Source: Spongiibacter nanhainus
Lineage (GTDB): Bacteria; Pseudomonadota; Gammaproteobacteria; Pseudomonadales; Spongiibacteraceae
Reading direction: 5' to 3'
Assembly: GCF_016132545.1 (NCBI RefSeq)
Contig: NZ_CP066167.1
Coordinates: forward strand, 3,904,001 to 3,968,000
Length of the DNA stretch: 64,000 nt
Shown: one piece after another, positions 8,940 through 17,638 of the stretch
Layout of the letters: each line of letters starts with the position of its first letter
Position numbering within the stretch: the first letter of the stretch is position 1
Notes under the pieces: model-generated
Told to the model about the DNA's origin: nothing
What the model saw: only the letters and a program-made list of their open reading frames with translations
Database searches by the model: none
Translations under genes and position numbers: made by a program

Positions 8940-9728
8940 TTACGGTCGGTAGCGCCGATAGGCAGTGAGCCCCTCCGCAATGGCCGCCGCAAATCGCCGG
9001 CGGTAATCGGCACTGCCAATCTGAGCCTCGTCATCGGGGTTGACGATCACGCCACACTCCACCAACACGGTTGGCTGTGTGGCGGTGTTGAGTACCACCA
9101 ACTCGGGAAATCGGTATACGCCTCTGTCCGGGTCCAATAGCTGCCGATTCTCACCGGGTATCTCCTCAGCGTGGTGCAGGGTGGGCCTAAAACCGGCCTT
9201 CAGTAACGCGCCCCCCAAGGCCTCCGCCAGCTGCCGAGAGGGCCCCTCAGCCTCAGCGACAAACAGCGAGAAGCCACTAAAGCGGGCTGGACTGTGATAG
9301 CCGAGCTTGCCACCTGGCAGAACAGTCTCGCGCAAATACTGTGGCTGCACTGAGTCGTGATGGAAAGACAACAGCATATCGGCCTGCATAGAGGCTGCCG
9401 CCTCGGTGCGGGCCCGCAGACCGATTTCCTTGCCCTCAGCGTTGATAACCACCGGCTTCACGCCCTGCACCCCCCCCAGGGCCGCACTGACGACCTCCAC
9501 CATAGCGCGATTGTAGTGATACTCGGCGACACCCCGGGCACCGATGGCGCCCGGCTGAGCTGGAGTGTGGCCGATGTCCAGCGCCACTTTGGTAAGTTCA
9601 GGGGAGCCAGCGGGCTCGGTGGGCCCCGCGCAGGCGGTCAACGGCGAGACGACCAAGAGGCACAGTAGTGTACACCACAGCAGTGGCCGCCTTGGCCAAT
9701 ACCGCAGTTGCCGATTAGGGCCGGGCAA
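8940..9728 (-). CDS. N-acetylmuramoyl-L-alanine amidase (Amidase_3), probable lipoprotein
   Basis: About 262 residues. The Amidase_3 zinc site is recognisable: the first His in ALDIGHTPAQPG, a Glu in VAEYHYN, the His in LLSFHHDS, and the catalytic Glu in VLVECGVIVN. It cleaves the lactyl-amide bond of peptidoglycan in the periplasm. No ATG exists near the domain; the best start is the TTG at 9728, overlapping the fadE stop, which gives an Arg-rich n-region, a hydrophobic stretch (LLWCTLLCLLVVSP) and the lipobox LTAC. The open frame extends to 9893 inside fadE, but that part is a shadow. Translational coupling to fadE is likely. Confidence 0.78.
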   Translation of the reverse strand: MPGPNRQLRYWPRRPLLWCTLLCLLVVSPLTACAGPTEPAGSPELTKVALDIGHTPAQPGAIGARGVAEYHYNRAMVEVVSAALGGVQGVKPVVINAEGKEIGLRARTEAAASMQADMLLSFHHDSVQPQYLRETVLPGGKLGYHSPARFSGFSLFVAEAEGPSRQLAEALGGALLKAGFRPTLHHAEEIPGENRQLLDPDRGVYRFPELVVLNTATQPTVLVECGVIVNPDDEAQIGSADYRRRFAAAIAEGLTAYRRYRP

Positions 9729-12153
9729 TACGAATATCCACCTTATCCAGCTGGCGATCAAAGGCGTCGGTAAGCAGGCATTCGTAGCGCAGGCGGTCGT
9801 AGTCGGCCACCTTTTGCGCCTGCTCGGCGGTGAGGACTTTTTTCTCCACCGCTGAGGCCGCCAACTCATCCAGGTTACTGCCGGAGATGACACCCTTGGC
9901 CTCGGCCTCCAAAAACAGATTGTAGTGACGCTCTACTTCCAGCAAACGCTGGTAGGTCACATTGATTCGCCCGGTGGCATCCTCCGGGTCATCGCTGATA
10001 TAGACCGCCTCCGACAGCGCCTCCCGTACCGGGTTAGGAACCATAATCAAGTTGCCCAATTTGCGGATCAGATCATCGTCAGGTGCCGCAACCGGAAAGC
10101 CGTAGGGGAAGAACTTGAGCTTCAGCAGGCGACCCATCCAGCGCTGAGGCATATTGCGATACAGTGCTGCCAGGGCCTCGTTGATCGCCGCAAAGCTCTG
10201 CCGCAGCGCATACTCGGCGTGCAAATCGCCGGCTTCACTCACCGGCTGTTGCTGACGGTACTTGATAATGGCACAGGCGATCACCAACTGGCTGTGGGCA
10301 TCGCCCAGGCGGGCAGAAAGCATCTCCCGGCGCTTCAAATCGCCGCCCAGAGTCACCAGGGCAATATCGGCGGTGGCGGCAAATACGGCGCAGTAGCGAT
10401 CCAGCTGTTTTAGCCAGCGGCGGGAAAAGCTATCACCCTGTTCAACCTTACCCAGCAGGCCGCCGCTTACGCCCAACAAGGCCGCGCGACTGAAGGTGGA
10501 GAAAGTATGGCCGAGGTGGGCACTGAACAATTCGTCAAAACGCGCCTCAACCTCTTCACCCTCGCCCTCAAACGCCAGCAGTTCATCGGCCAGGTAGGGG
10601 TGGCAGCGAATCGCCCCCTGTCCAAAAATCATCATCGAGCGGGTGAGAATGTTGGCCCCTTCAACAGTGATGGCAATGGGGATGGTCTGGTAGACCAGCG
10701 CCATAAAATTGCGCGGCCCCAACTGGATGCCCCGGCCGCCCAATACATCCATGCCGTGATTGACCAGGCGGCGCATGGTCTCGGTGGCGTGGTATTTGGC
10801 CATCGCCGTCATCACCGAGGGCGCACCATCGGCCAGACCGCGGGTGACAAAGGCCCGGTAAGCCTCCAGCATGTAGGCACCGCCAGCGATCTCGGCGGTG
10901 GCCTCCTGAACCCCTTCAAACTTCCCCACCTCAATGCCGAACTGACGGCGAATCCGCGCAAAGGCGCCCACGGTTAGATAACTCATCTCCCCCGCCGCCG
11001 TCGACAATGCCGGCAGAGAGATACCCCGACCTGCGCCCAAACATTCCGCCAACATCTGCCAACCGCGGCCGATGTAATCCTGGCCACCGATCAGCAGCTC
11101 CATGGGAATAAACACATCTTTGCCAGTAAGGGGGCCGTTCATAAAGGCTGCACCGGGATTGTGGCGGCGGCCGATTTCCATGCCGGGTAGATCCGCCGGC
11201 ACCAGGGCACAGCAAATCCCCCGCTCTTCTCCCTCGCCCAGCAGGCTGTCCGGGTCGTAGAGTTTGAAGGCCAGCCCCACCACCGTGGCCACCGGCGCCA
11301 GGGTAATCCAGCGCTTGGAAAAGCTCAGGCGGATACCCAGCGTCTCCTCGCCCTTGTACTCGCCTCGGCACACCACGCCCCGGTCGGGAATCGCGCCGGC
11401 ATCGGAGCCCGCCTCGGGGCTGGTGAGGCCAAAACAGGGAATCTCCTCGCCCCGAGCCAGCCTTGGCAGCCAGTAATCACACTGCTCCTTGGTACCGTAT
11501 TTGACCAACAACTCCCCCGGCCCCAAGGAATTGGGCACCATCACACTCACCGATGCCACCGTGGAGCGGCTGGCGATCTTGCTGACCACCCGGCTCTGGG
11601 CATAGGGGCTGAAATGCAGGCCGCCGTACTCCTCGGGGATAATCAGACCGAGGAAGCCCTTGTCCTTGATAAACTGCCAGACCTCTTCCGGCATATCCTT
11701 GCGGTGATGATGGATATCCCACTCGTCCAGCATGGCGCAGAGCTCGTCGACCTCGCCATCGACAAAAGCCTGCTCCCGCTCGGTGAGGGAAGACAGCTCT
11801 ATAGCGTCAAACTGATTCCAGTCGGGCTTGCCGGAGAACAGATCTTTCTCCCACCAGGTGGTACCCGCATCCAGGGCTTCTTTTTCAGTGGCACTCATCG
11901 GCGGCATCATTTTTTGCAGTGCCTTGCGCGCCGGCTTGCTGAGGACCATGCGCCGGAAGCCCGAGTGCAGCACCACCGCCAGGATCGCCAGCAGTACGAT
12001 TAACGCGACCGGATGTAGGAAGGCATCTTCGGCGGTGCCGGCCAGCAGCCAAGTCAGAGCGAAGATAACCGCACCGCGCCGGCGGGGTAACTGCAGGTAA
12101 AAAATGCCGGCGGTAACCAGAGATAAAACAATAATGGAAATCAGGGTGGACAT
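9715..12153 (-). CDS. fadE: FadE, acyl-CoA dehydrogenase
   Basis: 812 residues, the long FadE type (E. coli about 814). It performs the first step of fatty-acid beta-oxidation, forming trans-2-enoyl-CoA with FAD. Two N-terminal hydrophobic segments (TLISIIVLSLVTAGIFYLQL and the region around HPVALIVLLAILAVVLHSGF) suggest membrane association, as usual for FadE. The dehydrogenase core shows GFLGLIIPEEYGGL, PCFGLTSPEAGSD and YHATETMRRLVNHGMDVLGGRGI. A GAAGGGAGAACACC ribosome site precedes the ATG at 12153. The amidase gene overlaps its 3' end. Confidence 0.95.
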   Translation of the reverse strand: MSTLISIIVLSLVTAGIFYLQLPRRRGAVIFALTWLLAGTAEDAFLHPVALIVLLAILAVVLHSGFRRMVLSKPARKALQKMMPPMSATEKEALDAGTTWWEKDLFSGKPDWNQFDAIELSSLTEREQAFVDGEVDELCAMLDEWDIHHHRKDMPEEVWQFIKDKGFLGLIIPEEYGGLHFSPYAQSRVVSKIASRSTVASVSVMVPNSLGPGELLVKYGTKEQCDYWLPRLARGEEIPCFGLTSPEAGSDAGAIPDRGVVCRGEYKGEETLGIRLSFSKRWITLAPVATVVGLAFKLYDPDSLLGEGEERGICCALVPADLPGMEIGRRHNPGAAFMNGPLTGKDVFIPMELLIGGQDYIGRGWQMLAECLGAGRGISLPALSTAAGEMSYLTVGAFARIRRQFGIEVGKFEGVQEATAEIAGGAYMLEAYRAFVTRGLADGAPSVMTAMAKYHATETMRRLVNHGMDVLGGRGIQLGPRNFMALVYQTIPIAITVEGANILTRSMMIFGQGAIRCHPYLADELLAFEGEGEEVEARFDELFSAHLGHTFSTFSRAALLGVSGGLLGKVEQGDSFSRRWLKQLDRYCAVFAATADIALVTLGGDLKRREMLSARLGDAHSQLVIACAIIKYRQQQPVSEAGDLHAEYALRQSFAAINEALAALYRNMPQRWMGRLLKLKFFPYGFPVAAPDDDLIRKLGNLIMVPNPVREALSEAVYISDDPEDATGRINVTYQRLLEVERHYNLFLEAEAKGVISGSNLDELAASAVEKKVLTAEQAQKVADYDRLRYECLLTDAFDRQLDKVDIRIARP

Positions 12154-12248
12154 GGTGTTCTCCCTTCAAGATGTGGGACATCGAGTAATCATGCTACTCC
12201 GCCTAGGTGAGGTTTTCATTACCCTCCTTCGCGACAGCCGATACCGCG

Positions 12249-12797
12249 CTAACGGGCCATGTTGCGCCACTGCTGGAGCATATCGTCGCGCTGGGATTCA
12301 CTGACAGCGGCGCGCCCCAACCAAACGCTTAACACCACAGCGGACGCATCGGCATCTTCCAGTGTGCCAAGTTCGGTATCGTTGTACGCCAGTGTCAGGC
12401 CACTGTTGGGGCGCCAGGACAGGCTGTAGCGGTCGCCCTTCTCTACAGGCAAAAACCAGCTGCAAAAGGCATCGATATGCTGCCGGTGGGGGGACAACTC
12501 ACTGTCATCAAAATTATCCTCCAGGGCTTCCCGAGTCATTTTGGCAAAGCGCTCAGCCGACACCGACACCTCGTAGGTAATGGTGATGCGCTTAGCGTAA
12601 TCCGGATCGAGAATGTCGCCGTCGTCCGGCAAAGCCTGCTTAGGGTCGACCTCAAGGCGCGTATGGGTGAGGGGCTTCCACAACAGCTTGTAGGTCTCTT
12701 CCGCGGCAAGCGTCCACTGATTGGCTGCCGCCGGCAGGGCGAGTAAGCCACACAGTGCAAGCAGGCACCATCTCAGTCTAAAGTTATTAGCCAGCAT
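12249..12797 (-). CDS. Chalcone-isomerase-like family protein, exported
   Basis: 182 residues with a clear signal peptide (LRWCLLALCGLLALPAAANQ). The C-terminal half, GDRYSLSWRPNSGLTLAYND followed by VVLSVWLGRAAVSESQRDDML, matches the bacterial chalcone-isomerase-like family (PF16036 type), which binds fatty-acid-like ligands or has unknown function. Its start overlaps the 3' end of the MFS gene, so both are on one minus-strand transcript. Members often sit beside Cfa-like methyltransferase and DUF1365 genes, as here across a divergent promoter. A role in periplasmic lipid handling is inference. Confidence 0.72.
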   Translation of the reverse strand: MLANNFRLRWCLLALCGLLALPAAANQWTLAAEETYKLLWKPLTHTRLEVDPKQALPDDGDILDPDYAKRITITYEVSVSAERFAKMTREALEDNFDDSELSPHRQHIDAFCSWFLPVEKGDRYSLSWRPNSGLTLAYNDTELGTLEDADASAVVLSVWLGRAAVSESQRDDMLQQWRNMAR

Positions 12798-14031
12798 AGT
12801 TCAGCCCTCCCCATTGCTGTTTAATGTTGGACCGCCCCAACATGCTAAATACCGCCAGCTTGAGCACCACCGGGGCCAGTACATAGGCGGCACTGATCGC
12901 CCAGTCGGGCGGCACTGTCTGTTGTGCCTCTGGATTAACGCTACTGCCCAGCCACAGATAGGCAATGCCCACTGCCAACCCCATCGCCGCTTTACTCAGC
13001 AAGCTCCACAGGGCAAATAAACGAGCGGCAATCGCGTCCCCGCCCCGCTCCGCCATCAACGACTGGGCCAAACCGGTTTGCATGGCCGAGGGAATCGCCT
13101 GGTCTGCCCCCAGCGCCAGACCCGTGCCAATACTGATGGCAATAAACCACCCCGCCTGACCCTCACCTAACAAGGCCGCGAAACTGAACAGCACCGCAGA
13201 GCTAAGCAGGCCGATGCGCCAGGTCAGCAGATCGCCCCAGCGCCGCGCCAGCATATACCAAAAGGGAACCCCCACCAGGCCGGCGAGGAAGTAACTGAGA
13301 AGCGCCACCGGTATCAAGCTCTCGGCACCTAAGACCTCCCGCATAAACAACACCAGAATGCTGCCGGGGATGGCATTAGCCAACATGTTGATAAACCAAG
13401 GTAAGGCCAACTGAGCGACGCGGCGATCCACCAGTAAGCTAGCAAAGTTGCCGGCCTTGGCCGAAGACGGGGGCGCGAGGTGGCGGCCCTGCACCCACAC
13501 CGCCAACAGCAACAGTGTCAGCAAGGGCGGCAGAACAAGATGCAAGATCGACGACGGCAGCACCGAGGGCGCCACCATCGCCAGCAGCGTCCCGAACAGC
13601 AGCATCGCTTCTCGTGCGCTGTTATAGGCAAGCCGGTCGCTATGATCACGACTAAGCCATACCGGCAAAGCCAGCCAGGGCACATTGATCCCGGTCCAGC
13701 CCAGCATCAAGGCCACCAGTGCTAGGGCCAACAGACCCGCGGGCCAAGGGTGCGGGAGGTACATCAATGCCAGGGCACTGCCGGCCACCAAGCCCCAGGC
13801 CAACAACCAAAATCGGCGGCGAATGCCCCAGCGGTCTACCGCCACTCCCACCGGCAGATCGGTCAGCACATCGCTGAAGCGGGCAATAAAGAACACCGCC
13901 CCCACCAAGGTGTAGCCGTAGCCTCCTTGCTCTGCCAACCACAGCGGTGCATATATGTAGAAAGGTAGCCCTAATGCCGCCAGGGGCAGCCCCGGCAAGG
14001 CATAGCGTAGCAGTGAGGGGAACCTGGACAT
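12787..14031 (-). CDS. MFS transporter of the GPH (sugar:cation symporter, MelB-like) family
   Basis: 414 residues with about 12 hydrophobic segments. It resembles the COG2211 (MelB-like) branch: LPGLPLAALGLPFYIYAPLWLAEQ at the N terminus and FIARFSDVLTDLPVGVAVDRWGIRRRFW as the conserved loop between helices 2 and 3. I take the ATG at 14031 with AAGGAT and AGGAGG upstream; the frame extends to 14124 without a better site. Transporters of this branch recur in the ChrR-controlled singlet-oxygen gene set of Rhodobacter next to a Cfa-like methyltransferase. The substrate is unknown; a sugar is not implied by this context. Confidence 0.8.
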   Translation of the reverse strand: MSRFPSLLRYALPGLPLAALGLPFYIYAPLWLAEQGGYGYTLVGAVFFIARFSDVLTDLPVGVAVDRWGIRRRFWLLAWGLVAGSALALMYLPHPWPAGLLALALVALMLGWTGINVPWLALPVWLSRDHSDRLAYNSAREAMLLFGTLLAMVAPSVLPSSILHLVLPPLLTLLLLAVWVQGRHLAPPSSAKAGNFASLLVDRRVAQLALPWFINMLANAIPGSILVLFMREVLGAESLIPVALLSYFLAGLVGVPFWYMLARRWGDLLTWRIGLLSSAVLFSFAALLGEGQAGWFIAISIGTGLALGADQAIPSAMQTGLAQSLMAERGGDAIAARLFALWSLLSKAAMGLAVGIAYLWLGSSVNPEAQQTVPPDWAISAAYVLAPVVLKLAVFSMLGRSNIKQQWGGLNYAG

Positions 14032-14144
14032 ATCCTTGTAAAACCTCCTTCGATGTACCCCAAACTGTAATAATTTGTCATGCTGCCTGGACATCGCGAT
14101 ACCGCTCTGCCCACAATTCGGCACAATTCACGGTTGGAATACAG

Positions 14145-14170
14145 TGATCGTTGTCCTGGTCAGATACGTA
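14145..14170 (+). promoter_or_regulatory. ECF-type promoter for the flavoprotein/DUF1365/Cfa operon
   Basis: TGATCG (14145-14150), 16 bases, then CGTA (14167-14170, in TACGTAGAAC). A TGATC -35 element and a CGTA or TAAGA-like -10 element are typical of promoters read by ChrR-controlled ECF sigma factors. The start codon of the first gene is 33 bases downstream. No such sigma factor is encoded in the window. Confidence 0.55.
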
Positions 14171-14190
14171 GAACTTACCTCGACTGATCA
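14165..14190 (-). promoter_or_regulatory. ECF-type promoter for the MFS/chalcone-isomerase-like operon
   Basis: On the minus strand TGATCA (14190 down to 14185), 16 bases, then CGTA (14168 down to 14165). The CGTA belongs to the palindrome TACGTA (14165-14170) also used by the plus-strand promoter, so both promoters have identical spacing and share one -10 region. Confidence 0.55.
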
Positions 14191-14202
14191 CCTGGAAGTG
14201 GA

Positions 14203-15534
14203 ATGAGTACGCCTTTAAACATTGCCGTCGTCGGCTCCGGCATCGCCGGAATGAGTTGTGCCTGGTTGCTCCAGCGCAGCGGTCACCAAGTCACACTTTT
14301 TGAACAAGACAACCGCCTGGGCGGACACAGCAATACCGTCGACATCGACACCAGTGTTGGCAAAGTCGCTGTGGACACGGGCTTTATCGTTTTTAATGAG
14401 CGCTGCTACCCCAACTTGGTCCCGCTATTTGACCATCTCGGCGTACCCTATCGGGCCACCACCATGTCATTCGGGGTATCGATCAACAACGGCGACCTGG
14501 AATACGCTGGCTCCGACTCCCTCGGCACTCTGTTCGCCCAGAAACGCAATCTTCTGCGGCCGCGCTTTTGGCGGATGATCCGCGATTTGCTGCGCTTTTA
14601 TCGCAACAGCTGTCAGTGGCTGGCAGAGCTCGATGAGCACACCACCCTGGGCGAATTGTTGGCCCGGGAAAAGTTCGGCCCCGGTTTCTGCGACGACCAC
14701 CTGCTGCCCATGGGCGCCGCCATCTGGTCGACCCCCGCGGACGCCATGCTGGACTACCCCGCCAAGGCGTTTCTGCGTTTTTGCGACAACCACGGTCTAC
14801 TGCAACTCAAAGACCGCCCCCAGTGGCAGACGGTAGTGGGCGGCTCCCGGGAATACGTCAAGCGCATCACCGCGCCACTGGCAGACAATATCCGCCTCAA
14901 CTGCGGCATCGAAGCGGTCACCCGCTACGCCGACCGCGTTGAGCTTCGGGATGTACACGGCAACAACCACCGCTTCGACCACTTGGTCATGGCAGGTCAC
15001 GCTGATCAGACCCTGTCCGCCCTGACCGACGCCAGCTTTGAGGAGCGGCGACTGCTGGGAGCGTTTCGCTACGAAGCCAATCGCGCTGTACTGCACCGCG
15101 ATCCCGCTCTGATGCCCAAGCGGGATGCTGCCTGGGCCTGCTGGAACTACTTGTCCGACGCAGGTCACAATGGCCTATCGGTGAGCTATTGGATGAATGC
15201 TCTCCAGCACTTGCCCTGCAACGAACCGGTGATAGTCACCCTCAACCCGCTGCGAGAACCCAGGCCGGACTGCGTTTACCAAAGCTTTAACTACCACCAC
15301 CCGGTGTTCGACAAACGTGCACTGGCTGCCCAGCAGCAACTCTGGAGCCTTCAAGGTCAGAATCGGACCTGGTATTGCGGCAGCTACTTCGGTGCCGGGT
15401 TCCATGAAGACGGCGCTCAGTCAGGCCTGGCCGTTGCCGAGCAACTGGGGCAGACTAGGCGACCCTGGTCGGTGGACAACCCCAACTCCCGCATCGTGGT
15501 CACTGAAGCAGCGGGCAACAGTGAGGCAGCATGA
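14203..15534 (+). CDS. NAD(P)/FAD-binding amine-oxidase-like protein (COG2907 type)
   Basis: 443 residues. The FAD-binding N terminus is IAVVGSGIAGMSCAWLL (GxGxxG at residues 11-16) followed by LFEQDNRLGGHSNTV; then VDTGFIVFNERCYPNLVPLF is diagnostic for the COG2907 group. The C-terminal FAD motif is YCGSYFGAGFHEDGAQSGLAVAEQL. It is the first gene of a four-gene unit with overlapping or close junctions. The same order (COG2907, DUF1365, Cfa) is common in proteobacteria. In Rhodobacter, flavin desaturase UfaD works with the Cfa-like methyltransferase UfaM in furan fatty-acid synthesis; a similar desaturase role here is plausible but unproven. Confidence 0.85.
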   Translation: MSTPLNIAVVGSGIAGMSCAWLLQRSGHQVTLFEQDNRLGGHSNTVDIDTSVGKVAVDTGFIVFNERCYPNLVPLFDHLGVPYRATTMSFGVSINNGDLEYAGSDSLGTLFAQKRNLLRPRFWRMIRDLLRFYRNSCQWLAELDEHTTLGELLAREKFGPGFCDDHLLPMGAAIWSTPADAMLDYPAKAFLRFCDNHGLLQLKDRPQWQTVVGGSREYVKRITAPLADNIRLNCGIEAVTRYADRVELRDVHGNNHRFDHLVMAGHADQTLSALTDASFEERRLLGAFRYEANRAVLHRDPALMPKRDAAWACWNYLSDAGHNGLSVSYWMNALQHLPCNEPVIVTLNPLREPRPDCVYQSFNYHHPVFDKRALAAQQQLWSLQGQNRTWYCGSYFGAGFHEDGAQSGLAVAEQLGQTRRPWSVDNPNSRIVVTEAAGNSEAA

Positions 15535-16325
15535 CCGCTGACGGCAGTGAACATCACAGCGCCATCTTTGCCGGAGAGGTGCTGCATCACCGCTTTCGCC
15601 CGCGGCGTCACCGTTTTCGCTACCCGGTGTACAGTTTTTTATTTGATTTAGATGAGCTGGACCAACTCGACACCTCTCTGCGACTGCTGTCGGTCAACCG
15701 CTTCAATCTGTTCAGCTTTTACCATCGGGACCTTGGCGAGGGCAGGGATGAGCCACCCCGGGACTATCTGGTCCGCACCCTCGACAAACACGGCATTCAC
15801 ACGCCTTTACAGCGGGCAGAACTACTTTGCTACCCGCGCATCCTGGGTTACACCTTTAATCCACTCAGCGTCTACTACTGCTACGACCATGAAGACGGTC
15901 TGTTCGCGGTGGTTTACGAAGTCAGCAACACCTTTGGCGAGCGGCACAGCTACCTGATAGACGTGGCCGAAGACCAGCGCCACAGCAATGTGGTGCGGCA
16001 AAGCTGTAACAAGGACTTTTACGTGTCGCCCTTTATCCCCATGGCAATGCGCTACCACTTTCGCCTGCGGCGACCAGACCAGCGCTTGGCTGTCGCCATC
16101 CGCGAGACAGATGGCGATGGTGGCCTTCTGCATGCAGTGTTTCGGGGTCAGCGACGCCCCCTCACCGACGGTCAATTGCTGCGCTGTTTTGCTCGCCTGC
16201 CTTTTATGACTTTGAGGATTGTGGCAGCGATCCACTGGCAAGCACTAAAACTATTCCTCAAAGGAATTAAGCTGGTCCCCAAAAACCATGAACCGGACGG
16301 CGCGATCTCCCGTATACGACACTAA
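15531..16325 (+). CDS. DUF1365 (COG3496) protein
   Basis: 264 residues, overlapping the previous gene by 4 bases (ATGA). Family features: the opening IFAGEVLHHRFRPRRHRFRYPVYSFLFDLDEL, the ELLCYPRILGYTFNPLSVYYCYD block and SCNKDFYVSPFIPMAMRYHFRL. The biochemical function is not established. It is almost always encoded between a COG2907 flavoprotein and a Cfa-like methyltransferase, as here, so it presumably works on the same lipid substrate. No catalytic motif is obvious to me. Confidence 0.88.
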   Translation: MTADGSEHHSAIFAGEVLHHRFRPRRHRFRYPVYSFLFDLDELDQLDTSLRLLSVNRFNLFSFYHRDLGEGRDEPPRDYLVRTLDKHGIHTPLQRAELLCYPRILGYTFNPLSVYYCYDHEDGLFAVVYEVSNTFGERHSYLIDVAEDQRHSNVVRQSCNKDFYVSPFIPMAMRYHFRLRRPDQRLAVAIRETDGDGGLLHAVFRGQRRPLTDGQLLRCFARLPFMTLRIVAAIHWQALKLFLKGIKLVPKNHEPDGAISRIRH

Positions 16326-16384
16326 AACCGCGCTACACTAAAAGACAGACGCGGGTATTTAGTAAAAATCACAAAGGGTCTGCC

Positions 16385-17638
16385 ATGAAATCCGCCGCTA
16401 TTGCCTTTGACACCCGGCTAGATACGCCGTGGTGGGGAAAACGCCAGCAACAGATGATCGCCAAGGTGCTCGCACCCTTGGCCAACGCCAAAACTGGGGT
16501 GTTGAGCCTCACCCTTCCCAATGGCAACAGCATCACCTTCGGCGATACGCCCCACGCCCGCCTCAACCCCCATGTTCGTCTCCACAACTGGAAGGCCGTG
16601 CGCAAGGCTTTTACCGGGGGCTCCCTGGGGTGGTCAGAGGCCTATATGGATGGCGACTGGGACTGTGACAACCTAGCGGCATTGATCGAGTGGGTCGTGA
16701 TCAATGAAAGTCACGTGGGCGGCACCTTGGATAGCGGCCGTCTGAATCAATGGGTGCAGGCCTGGCGCCACCGGCGCAATGCCAATAGCAAACGCGGCAG
16801 CCGACGCAATATTGCCTACCACTACGACCTTGGCAACGAATTTTACGAACAGTGGCTCGACCCCTCCATGACCTACTCCTCGGCCTATTTTAAGGAGGGG
16901 TCCAGCAGCGCTGATTTAACAGAGGGGCAGTATGCCAAGTACCAGCGTCTGATCGACCTGTTGGGGGTCACTGATGGCGACTCGGTATTGGAAATTGGCT
17001 GTGGCTGGGGCGGATTCGCCGAGCAATTGCTCCGGCAAAAAGATGTTGCTCTCCACGGCATCACGCTATCCACCGAGCAATTAAACTACGCCCGTGAGCG
17101 CTTGCAGAAGCAGGGGCTGGATCGCAACGCGGAATTTTCCCTCACCGATTACCGGGACACCGTGGGCCACTACGACCACATCGTGTCCATCGAGATGCTG
17201 GAGGCCGTCGGCGAGCAATACTGGCCTACCTACTTCGATACCCTTTACCAGCGCTTGAAGCCAGGCGGCAAGGCGGCAATACAGATCATCACCATCGATG
17301 AGTCGCGGTTTGAGCAATATCGCAGCAATCCGGATTTTATCCAAACCTACATATTCCCCGGCGGCATGCTCCCTAGCCCCGAGCGGGTGGAACAGCACGC
17401 CACAAAAGCCAACCTGAAGATGGTCGACCAGAAAGCGTTTGGCACCTGCTACGCCGACACCCTGGCCCAGTGGGATAGAGCCTTTTCTGCCAACTGGCCC
17501 GCCATTGAACCGCTGGGTTTTGACGAGCGCTTTAAACGCATGTGGCACTACTATCTTGCCTATTGCGAAGGGGGCTTCCGGGCCGGCTCTATCGACGTAT
17601 ATCAATTTGTACTGGAAAAGCCCGCTTCGACTACGTGA
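16385..17638 (+). CDS. Cyclopropane-fatty-acyl-phospholipid synthase-like methyltransferase (Cfa/UfaM type)
   Basis: 417 residues. The SAM-binding motif is VLEIGCGWGGF at residues 201-211. Cfa-family hallmarks are HYDLGNEFYEQWLD (146-159), MTYSSAYF (162-169) and FIQTYIFPGGMLPS. Such enzymes transfer a methyl(ene) group from SAM to a double bond in a membrane lipid acyl chain. Grouping with COG2907 and DUF1365 favours the branch that includes the UfaM methylase over classical Cfa. The ATG at 16385 follows AAGGGTCTGCC. The next gene overlaps its stop codon. Confidence 0.88.
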   Translation: MKSAAIAFDTRLDTPWWGKRQQQMIAKVLAPLANAKTGVLSLTLPNGNSITFGDTPHARLNPHVRLHNWKAVRKAFTGGSLGWSEAYMDGDWDCDNLAALIEWVVINESHVGGTLDSGRLNQWVQAWRHRRNANSKRGSRRNIAYHYDLGNEFYEQWLDPSMTYSSAYFKEGSSSADLTEGQYAKYQRLIDLLGVTDGDSVLEIGCGWGGFAEQLLRQKDVALHGITLSTEQLNYARERLQKQGLDRNAEFSLTDYRDTVGHYDHIVSIEMLEAVGEQYWPTYFDTLYQRLKPGGKAAIQIITIDESRFEQYRSNPDFIQTYIFPGGMLPSPERVEQHATKANLKMVDQKAFGTCYADTLAQWDRAFSANWPAIEPLGFDERFKRMWHYYLAYCEGGFRAGSIDVYQFVLEKPASTT

